Assembly (NCBI GenBank): GCA_004557075.1
Contig: SFEX01000050.1
Span: 1 to 5,460, forward strand
Reading direction: 5' to 3'
DNA length: 5,460 nt
Source of the DNA: Clostridiales bacterium
GTDB taxonomy: Bacteria > Bacillota > Clostridia > Oscillospirales > Oscillospiraceae
The notes under the pieces were generated by a model. That model saw nothing but the letters and a program-made list of their open reading frames with translations. It searched no databases and was not told where the DNA came from. The position numbers were made by a program, and so were the translations under genes. This document shows, in pieces, positions 1-4,110 of the stretch. Positions within the stretch are counted from its first letter, which is position 1, and every line of letters begins with the position of its first letter.

Positions 1-234
1 AAGTCGGAAAAAGGTCTGCGCGTCCTCGTCCGTCATGGTGATAAGCTCCGGCACGATGCTTTCAATAAAGCCGCCCCGCGAACACAGGCGGTGGTTGCGT
101 GCCTTGCGCTTCTCAATGGCAAGCCTGCGGTCAAGCATCTTGCTTCGGTTCTCATACTGCCGGATTTTCTTCTGCGTGAGTTCCAGCTCGGCGTTGCATT
201 CCTCGATGGTCTGCGGCGTTTTCTTCTTCGTCAT
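1..234 (-). CDS. DUF3847 family mobilisation-associated protein (3' part beyond window)
   Basis: The 78 codons inside the window read MTKKKTPQTIEECNAELELT and on to FFRL with no stop, so the gene continues past the left edge. The start is the ATG at 234-232, preceded by an AAAGGAG Shine-Dalgarno site (244-250) with a 9-nt spacer. Residues about 10-46 form a charged helix rich in Lys, Glu and Arg. This is followed by HRLCSRGGFIE (about 48-58) and a short acidic stretch, ITMTDEDAQTFF. A basic helix, then H-R-L-C-x-R-G-G, then a 'T/D-E-x' helix is the pattern I recognise for DUF3847 proteins. These small proteins sit beside MobA/MobL-type relaxase genes in Firmicutes mobile elements, and their molecular role is not established. 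A relaxase gene just beyond the left edge is therefore my inference. A terminator at 264-300 separates this gene from the ABC exporter, so it probably has its own promoter or depends on read-through. Confidence 0.8.
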   Translation of the reverse strand, partial: MTKKKTPQTIEECNAELELTQKKIRQYENRSKMLDRRLAIEKRKARNHRLCSRGGFIESIVPELITMTDEDAQTFFRL

Positions 235-243
235 GGGTGGTCG

Positions 244-250
244 CTCCTTT
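244..250 (-). promoter_or_regulatory. Ribosome binding site of the DUF3847 gene
   Basis: The minus strand reads AAAGGAG, 9 nt before the ATG at 234. It fixes the start of the DUF3847 gene; no other in-frame start with a comparable site lies nearby. Confidence 0.75.
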
Positions 251-263
251 CTTGATTTTGGGT

Positions 264-300
264 AAAAGAAAAGCACAACCGATTTTTGTCGATTGCGCTT
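264..300 (-). terminator. Rho-independent terminator after the ABC exporter gene
   Basis: On the minus strand, AAGCGCAATCGA (300-289) pairs with TCGGTTGTGCTT (282-271) around the 6-nt loop CAAAAA. This gives a 12-bp stem with two G-U wobbles. TTCTTTT follows directly (270-264), and the stem itself ends in TT, so the hairpin runs into a T-rich tract. It starts 57 nt after the exporter's stop codon and ends before the DUF3847 ribosome binding site, so it most simply ends the regulator/exporter transcript. There is no matching T-tract in the plus direction. An alternative is that the inverted repeat belongs to an oriT upstream of the mobilisation gene. Confidence 0.7.
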
Positions 301-357
301 TGAGAGAGTATGAGCAAGTTTATTTTGATTTCTTTAACAATCGAATTTACTTCCTTT

Positions 358-2079
358 TTACTGCGCCACAGTGAACAGCGCAAAGAAATACCCTTTCTTC
401 TCCATAAGCTCGTCGAAGCTGCCCGTCTCGTCGATGCGTCCGTCCTTCAGGACGAGGATGCCGTCATAGCGGCGGAGCAGGGATTCCTCCAGCGTATGCG
501 TCACGATGATGCGGGTCATACCATGCAGGTCAAGAATATCGTTTGTGACCTGATGGGCCGTCTGTGCGTCCAGCGAAGCCGTTACCTCGTCAGCCAGAAG
601 GACGGAGGATTTTTTCAGTAGGCTTCGGGCAATGGATATGCGCTGCTTTTCGCCGCCGGACAGCCCGCTGCCGCCCTCGCCGCAGAGATAGCCTTCTCCC
701 CGTTCCGCAATCAGCCCCGTTAGATGGGCGTGGCGAATCGCCTCGTCAAGCTCCTGCTGTGGGAAACTGCGGAACATGGAAACATTATCCTTTATGGAGG
801 CATTGAACACGAACACATTCTGCTGTACGGCTGAAATCGTTTCATACAGCGATTCCGGGGCGATGCTGCGAAGCTCCGTTCCGTCAAGCAAGATGCTTCC
901 AGCATATTCCCTGCTCCCCGCCATCAACAGATGAAGCAGCGTTGATTTTCCGCTGCCGCTGCCACCCACAATAGCATAGGCTTTGCCGGCCTTAAACTCG
1001 GCGGAGATCTCGTGCAGCACATCCTTTTCTCCGTCATAGCTGAACGACACCTGTTCGAGACGAATGCCCTTCTCCAGCCGGGAAAGCGCCGCGCTGCCGC
1101 CAGAGGCGGGATTCTTTTCCAGTGCTGTCGCCAGCTTGCCGATCAGCCCCAGCGCCGCCTTGCGGCTTGCCAGCAGCCCCGGCAGCTCCGCGATGGGCTG
1201 AATCATAAAGTTCATCAGGTTTACGAAAATGATCACAACGCCGGGGGTCAACCCATAGCCGGACAGAGCGAGGTACGCTCCAATGAGAAACACGCCGAGC
1301 TGCGCAAAAATGCCCGTCACAGCGCCGATCATACCCACGAGGATCTTGATCCTCCGTTTGCTGAACTTATCTCCCTCCAAAGCCCGGTTGCTTTCGGCAA
1401 AGAGCTTATAGACCTCCTTCTCCGCCTTGAAGCTCTTAACGACCGAGAATCCGCTGAGGCAGTCGTGCAGCGCGGCGGTAAAGTCCTTGTTTCGCTCCGA
1501 CACACGCTTTTCAGCTTCTTGCAGCTTGTTTCCCGTCAGAAGGGAAGCGACCAGCGGCAAAATCGTAATGCTGATGGCGATGGCGGTCATAACCGGGGAG
1601 TACCACAGCATCATGGCGAGCGCGCCGATGAATGTCACGGTTTTTGTGATCAGGGAAAGCTGTTGCGCAAGATAGTCCGCCTCTATGCTGCCTGCGTCGT
1701 TGGTCAGAGCCGAAAGATAGGCAGCCGTACTCTCGTCCCGAAAGGATGAAATGCTCTTTTCCGTGAGCTTCTGAAAGGCGAAATCTTTATACTGCCGCAT
1801 GGCTCTCTCAATAAAGCGGGGCTGTGAAATATAGTCCAGCAGAAACGCCGCTACGCAAAGCAGCACAAACCCTCCGCTGATTTTTGCGAGCGTTCCGATG
1901 GCAAGCGCACCAGGAACACCGGATGCCGCATCGATAAGCTGCTGCATGATCCACGAAAGAATCAAATTGAGCGAGCCTGAAACCAATGCGCCGAAAACAG
2001 CGACGCAGAGAACAGGGATGTTCCGATGATAAAACTGCGCTGAGAGTTGCTTTTTCAGCGGTTTATTCTTCATGGTCAT
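358..2079 (-). CDS. Half-size ABC exporter, fused permease and ATPase (ABCB/MsbA-like)
   Basis: This 573-residue protein has the standard ABC exporter layout and length. An N-terminal membrane domain (about 20-300) has hydrophobic segments near 20-45, 61-83, 146-160, 163-182, 246-275 and 279-300, which fits six membrane passes. A nucleotide-binding domain follows (about 338-573). The ATPase motifs are intact: Walker A GGSGSGKST (372-380), Q-loop Gln near 420, signature LSGGEKQR (473-480), Walker B LLADE with Asp497 and catalytic Glu498, D-loop SLD (502-504) and switch His528. It should act as a homodimer in the cytoplasmic membrane, exporting an unknown substrate with ATP. There is no N-terminal C39 peptidase domain, so it is not a leader-cleaving bacteriocin exporter. 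The start lies inside the end of the regulator gene, which suggests translational coupling. GGAGG repeats at about 2082-2090 suit either the ATG at 2079 or the one at 2073. A peptide, drug or lipid exporter are all possible. Confidence 0.93.
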   Translation of the reverse strand: MTMKNKPLKKQLSAQFYHRNIPVLCVAVFGALVSGSLNLILSWIMQQLIDAASGVPGALAIGTLAKISGGFVLLCVAAFLLDYISQPRFIERAMRQYKDFAFQKLTEKSISSFRDESTAAYLSALTNDAGSIEADYLAQQLSLITKTVTFIGALAMMLWYSPVMTAIAISITILPLVASLLTGNKLQEAEKRVSERNKDFTAALHDCLSGFSVVKSFKAEKEVYKLFAESNRALEGDKFSKRRIKILVGMIGAVTGIFAQLGVFLIGAYLALSGYGLTPGVVIIFVNLMNFMIQPIAELPGLLASRKAALGLIGKLATALEKNPASGGSAALSRLEKGIRLEQVSFSYDGEKDVLHEISAEFKAGKAYAIVGGSGSGKSTLLHLLMAGSREYAGSILLDGTELRSIAPESLYETISAVQQNVFVFNASIKDNVSMFRSFPQQELDEAIRHAHLTGLIAERGEGYLCGEGGSGLSGGEKQRISIARSLLKKSSVLLADEVTASLDAQTAHQVTNDILDLHGMTRIIVTHTLEESLLRRYDGILVLKDGRIDETGSFDELMEKKGYFFALFTVAQ

Positions 2080-3139
2080 TTACCTCCCTCCACATAGTGG
2101 ATAGTATATCGTCCCCGATGGCAGCAAGCGTGTTTTGAATGCCCATCATTGCCGTTGCGCCGATATTATCGTGTGCGCTGAAAGGTTTTATGTGGTCAAC
2201 AAAGAGAATGGCCTCCGCTTTGTAGTCCGGCGCTGCATCAAAGCGTTTTGCAAGCTCTTTCGCATGGCACAGGGAATGACGGGCGGCGCAGCGGTCATCG
2301 GCTTTCACCTGCGTATAGGCAAGGCATACATGAAACACACTGTTTATCTTGTCGAGGAAGCTGTTCTTGTCCTCATTTCTCAACCCGGAAAGAACATGAT
2401 CTCCCCAAAGCAGGATTGCCTGTGCCGAGTTGTAATCCTCTTGCTGAAAGAACACGTTTATGTAGCCCATAATGGTGCGTATGATGGCTGTGGTGTTTTT
2501 CAGCAGTGATTCAGACAGAAACGGCACAGCTTCATCCGGCCGCTTCCGGTTGGTCGCCAATATCAGGCCAATCACATCGCTGTACAGGCCGCCTGCATTG
2601 TGCGCCTTCAAAAGATTTACGGCTTTTTCGCCCTCGTCCAGCATCAGATATACATCTGCCATTTCCCCATAAATCGTAAGAACGCTGATCTGCGGGTCTG
2701 TGTTCTGCGGCAGCAACAGGCGCGATTGCTCCAAGAGTTCCAAGGCTCTCAGCAGCAAACTTTGATTTTGAAGCTCCACGCCGAACACACAATACAGCTC
2801 GGCACTTTCGTGAACGACATTGAAGTCGTGTGGGTATTTTTTTAGCGCTTTTTCCGCTTCCGCAAGCCCCTTTTGATTTTTTTCATGAAGATATTGTTTT
2901 AGCCTTTCCACGCTTGCCTGCAAGCGATTGTCCTTCATCTCATAGCCCAGCAGCACGTCCACCGACGTGTCAAAAAAGTCCGCCATGGCCATGATCATGG
3001 TTAATTCGGGCTGGGAGAGCTTTGCTTCCCATTTATAAACCGCGCCGACCGTTACGCCCAACACCTCCGCAAGCTGCTCCTGTGTAAGAGATCTCTGCTT
3101 TCGGAAAGCGCGAATATTTTCAGCGAGCTTTATTTCCAT
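2063..3139 (-). CDS. XRE-family HTH transcriptional regulator with TPR-like C-terminal domain
   Basis: This is a 358-residue cytoplasmic DNA-binding protein. Residues 5-65 are a Cro/C1-type helix-turn-helix: LAENIRAFRKQRSLTQEQLA opens it, SLTQEQLAEVLG (17-28) is the positioning helix and VTVGAVYKWEAKLS (29-42) holds the recognition helix. LLGYE (63-67) ends the domain. The rest (about 70-350) is all-helical with TPR-like helix pairs, for example around 74-101, 107-137, 141-170 and 210-235. That architecture resembles peptide-sensing HTH-TPR regulators of the RRNPP type, but I see no specific subgroup signature. A GTG at 3148 would add three residues, but the ATG at 3139 is better placed, because AGAAAGGG lies 8 nt upstream of it and would abut the GTG. 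Its stop lies inside the exporter's first codons, so it most likely controls the exporter and probably its own promoter. Ligand unknown. Confidence 0.9.
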   Translation of the reverse strand: MEIKLAENIRAFRKQRSLTQEQLAEVLGVTVGAVYKWEAKLSQPELTMIMAMADFFDTSVDVLLGYEMKDNRLQASVERLKQYLHEKNQKGLAEAEKALKKYPHDFNVVHESAELYCVFGVELQNQSLLLRALELLEQSRLLLPQNTDPQISVLTIYGEMADVYLMLDEGEKAVNLLKAHNAGGLYSDVIGLILATNRKRPDEAVPFLSESLLKNTTAIIRTIMGYINVFFQQEDYNSAQAILLWGDHVLSGLRNEDKNSFLDKINSVFHVCLAYTQVKADDRCAARHSLCHAKELAKRFDAAPDYKAEAILFVDHIKPFSAHDNIGATAMMGIQNTLAAIGDDILSTMWREVNDHEE

Positions 3140-3147
3140 TCGTCTCA

Positions 3148-3155
3148 CCCTTTCT
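3148..3155 (-). promoter_or_regulatory. Ribosome binding site deciding the regulator start
   Basis: The minus strand reads AGAAAGGG, ending 8 nt before the ATG at 3139. It directly abuts the alternative GTG at 3148, which leaves no usable spacing there. This favours the ATG. Confidence 0.65.
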
Positions 3156-3169
3156 GCCTTTATAAATTG

Positions 3170-3198
3170 ATTATAGCAGAAAAATATGACGAAATGAA
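3170..3198 (-). promoter_or_regulatory. Extended -10 promoter of the regulator/exporter operon (P1)
   Basis: The minus strand has TGCTATAAT (3178-3170), a perfect extended -10 box. A weak -35 candidate, TTCATT (3198-3193), lies 17 bp upstream; a poor -35 is normal for extended -10 promoters. Transcription would start near 3163, leaving a leader of about 24 nt with the ribosome binding site. The surrounding DNA is AT-rich compared with the flanking coding DNA. Confidence 0.65.
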
Positions 3199-3245
3199 CA
3201 TACCGCCCATACGAATTTGATTTTAATTATTATACCATCGGTATG
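3199..3245. promoter_or_regulatory. Possible operator: GGTAT-type inverted and direct repeats
   Basis: ATACC-ATC-GGTAT (3232-3244) is an inverted repeat with 5-nt arms. Some 30 bp away, the minus strand reads GTATGGGCGGTATG (3212-3199), a direct repeat of GTATG. The three GGTAT/GTATG half-sites lie just upstream of and between the two -10 boxes, where an autoregulating XRE protein would bind. The arms are short and the match could be chance. Confidence 0.3.
3229..3237 (-). promoter_or_regulatory. Second possible extended -10 box (P2)
   Basis: The minus strand reads TGGTATAAT, another perfect TGnTATAAT match, 59 bp upstream of P1 and on the same strand. I see no good -35 at 16-18 bp. It overlaps the small palindrome at 3232-3244, so a protein bound there would block it. 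Confidence 0.35.
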
Positions 3246-3259
3246 TGTTTGGCGTCGTA

Positions 3260-3562
3260 TCATTCCTGCTGCCTCTGCCTATGAACACCGCTCTTTTTCG
3301 CCGCTTCGCTTGCCGCCTTGCGGCGTTCCTCGCTGTATGGTGCGGTCAGCCGAAAGGAGAACCGCCCCTTGCGGATTTCAAATTCCATGCAGCCCGTGTC
3401 CGGATCTGCGTCGGTCTGGCGGCACTCGCCGGGGTGAGCTGAGGCATAGGCGGTCAGCCTGTTCCTGAGGTCGGTGTTGTGGGTGCGGATATAGATGGTG
3501 GGTTCTTTCTCGTCAAAGTAGATTTCGGTGGTCTTTTCCTGCTTCGTAAGCCCTGTTCTCAT
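3260..3562 (-). CDS. Conserved-looking small protein of unknown function (100 aa)
   Basis: This is a 100-residue soluble, charged protein starting MRTGLTKQEKTTEIYFDEKE. It has no signal peptide, membrane segment or catalytic motif that I recognise. The middle alternates short strands (TEIYF, TIYIRTH, CMEFEI, FSFRL), suggesting a small beta-rich fold. It then has TAPYSEERRKAASEAAKKSG (about 71-90), a basic helix that could touch nucleic acid. The ATG at 3562 is chosen because AAAGGAG lies 5 nt upstream. The frame stays open further upstream to a TTG at 3736, but that start lacks support. It follows tnpV in the same direction, and I recall similar small hypothetical proteins next to recombinase and TnpV genes in Firmicutes elements, so it is probably element backbone rather than cargo. 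No terminator is visible between its stop and the regulator promoter. Confidence 0.75.
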   Translation of the reverse strand: MRTGLTKQEKTTEIYFDEKEPTIYIRTHNTDLRNRLTAYASAHPGECRQTDADPDTGCMEFEIRKGRFSFRLTAPYSEERRKAASEAAKKSGVHRQRQQE

Positions 3563-3567
3563 GCAAG

Positions 3568-3574
3568 CTCCTTT
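3568..3574 (-). promoter_or_regulatory. Ribosome binding site deciding the start of the 100-aa protein
   Basis: AAAGGAG on the minus strand, 5 nt before the ATG at 3562. It is the reason for preferring this start over the longer open frame that reaches a TTG at 3736. Confidence 0.75.
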
Positions 3575-3617
3575 CTGCGCCTCTGTTACGCAATAGGGGT
3601 GTTTTTCGGGTGTTTTC

Positions 3618-3730
3618 TCCGGCTCTTGACTTGGGGAAAACGGCGATTTTTCAATGGAAAACGCTCCGGCGATACATTCCTCGTCCGAAGCGTTCCCAGC
3701 GTCAAATATGCGATTTTTCCGGCTCTTGAC
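3618..3730. repeat. 13-bp direct repeat spaced exactly 100 bp
   Basis: TCCGGCTCTTGAC occurs at 3618-3630 and 3718-3730 on the plus strand. Extending left, 16 of 17 bases match from 3614 and 3714. The copies bracket the hairpin, and the right copy begins just after the tnpV stop codon. It may be a protein-binding pair, a remnant of a duplication, or chance. Confidence 0.55.
3656..3697 (-). ncRNA. Candidate structured RNA element (long stem-loop)
   Basis: On the minus strand, GGGAACGCTTCGG (3697-3685) pairs with CCGGAGCGTTTTCC (3669-3656). This gives 13 pairs with one bulged U and two G-U wobbles. Inside it, after a one-base bulge, CGA (3683-3681) pairs with TCG (3672-3670), leaving the loop GGAATGTA. 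The next bases are ATTGAAAAATC, not a U-run, so it is not an ordinary terminator. It could be a leader regulating the 100-aa gene, an mRNA processing or stability element, or a protein-binding DNA site. No known RNA family is recognised. Confidence 0.35.
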
Positions 3731-3732
3731 CG

Positions 3733-4110
3733 TCAATCATAAATCAGCTCATGCTTGATGATTTCCTCGGCTCGGCTGCGGATGGAGTTCATGGACTGCA
3801 CCCATAGCATCTGGTCGGACGCTTTCAGGGCTTCGTCCACGCCCTCGGCTTCCGCCATCTGCTCAATGATAAGACTGCATCTTTCCGTTGCCTGCTCGTT
3901 CAGATCGGCAAGGTAGGTGTGCAGCTTGCAGGAGAGAACGAGTTCGTTGTAAAAACCGGGACGGTACATCCGCAGGTAGGCTTGATGCAGCCTGCCCCAA
4001 TGCCCGACAGGGCGTTTTTCCTCCGGCAGCTTCCAGTCCGGCACATAGTAATCGCCCACGAGAATGTAGTCGATGCCGTTTTCGTGGATTCTTGGCTTCA
4101 ATTCCTTCAT
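3733..4110 (-). CDS. tnpV: TnpV-family transposon protein
   Basis: The 125-residue protein matches the TnpV family known from Tn4451 in length and conserved pattern. It has an N-terminal Tyr-rich strand region with YYVPDWKLPEEKRPVGHWGR (21-40), then an R-x-Y-x-x-G-x-Y-like segment, RMYRPGFYNELVLSCKLHTY (47-66), and a C-terminal helix ending W-V-x-x-M-N-x-I-R-x-R-A-E-E-I-I plus LIYD. The family's biochemical role is not established; it is an accessory gene next to large serine recombinases. Its ATG overlaps the recombinase stop as ATGA (4107-4110), and AGGAGG (4121-4126) lies 10 nt upstream, inside the recombinase's last codons. The two proteins are therefore very probably co-translated. The protein ends immediately before the repeat-bearing leader of the next gene. 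It looks complete, with no frameshift or internal stop. Confidence 0.88.
   Translation of the reverse strand: MKELKPRIHENGIDYILVGDYYVPDWKLPEEKRPVGHWGRLHQAYLRMYRPGFYNELVLSCKLHTYLADLNEQATERCSLIIEQMAEAEGVDEALKASDQMLWVQSMNSIRSRAEEIIKHELIYD

Larger units (their letters stand above)
3563..3732 (-). other. 170-bp leader between tnpV and the 100-aa gene
   Basis: No gene is assigned here. The stretch holds a long imperfect hairpin (3656-3697), a 13-bp direct repeat spaced 100 bp (3618-3630 and 3718-3730), and a shared GCGATTTTTC word (3643-3652 and 3710-3719, plus strand). The frame of the downstream gene is open throughout, so a translated extension cannot be excluded. No T-tract follows the hairpin. 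Confidence 0.5.

Noticed and set aside
35..265. Plus-strand open frame near the left edge
   Set aside because: It is antisense to the DUF3847 gene, which has a clear ribosome binding site and a recognisable protein.
301..345. Possible promoter for the DUF3847 gene (TTCGAT, 17 bp, TAAACT on the minus strand)
   Set aside because: Both boxes are weak, and a transcript from there would run straight into the hairpin and T-tract at 264-300.
1012..1749. Long plus-strand open frame (245 codons) opposite the ABC exporter
   Set aside because: It lies wholly antisense to a gene with all ABC motifs intact. Its translation is low-complexity and Arg/Gln/His-rich with no recognisable domain, so it is a shadow of GC-rich coding DNA.
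3160..3210. Minus-strand 16-residue frame MGGMFISSYFSAIINL before the regulator, as a possible signal peptide
   Set aside because: There is no ribosome binding site before its ATG, and it overlaps the P1 promoter. Hydrophobic short frames are expected by chance in AT-rich DNA.
311..3224. Short shared words (TTTGATTT, CGAATTT) in the AT-rich stretches on both sides of the regulator/exporter pair, as possible insertion duplications
   Set aside because: At 7-8 bp in AT-rich DNA, in no consistent arrangement, they are expected by chance and do not define cargo ends.
3312..3324. GCCGC-CTT-GCGGC inverted repeat near the end of the 100-aa gene
   Set aside because: The stem is only 5 bp, lies inside codons for the Ala/Lys-rich helix and has no T-tract, so it is not a convincing terminator.
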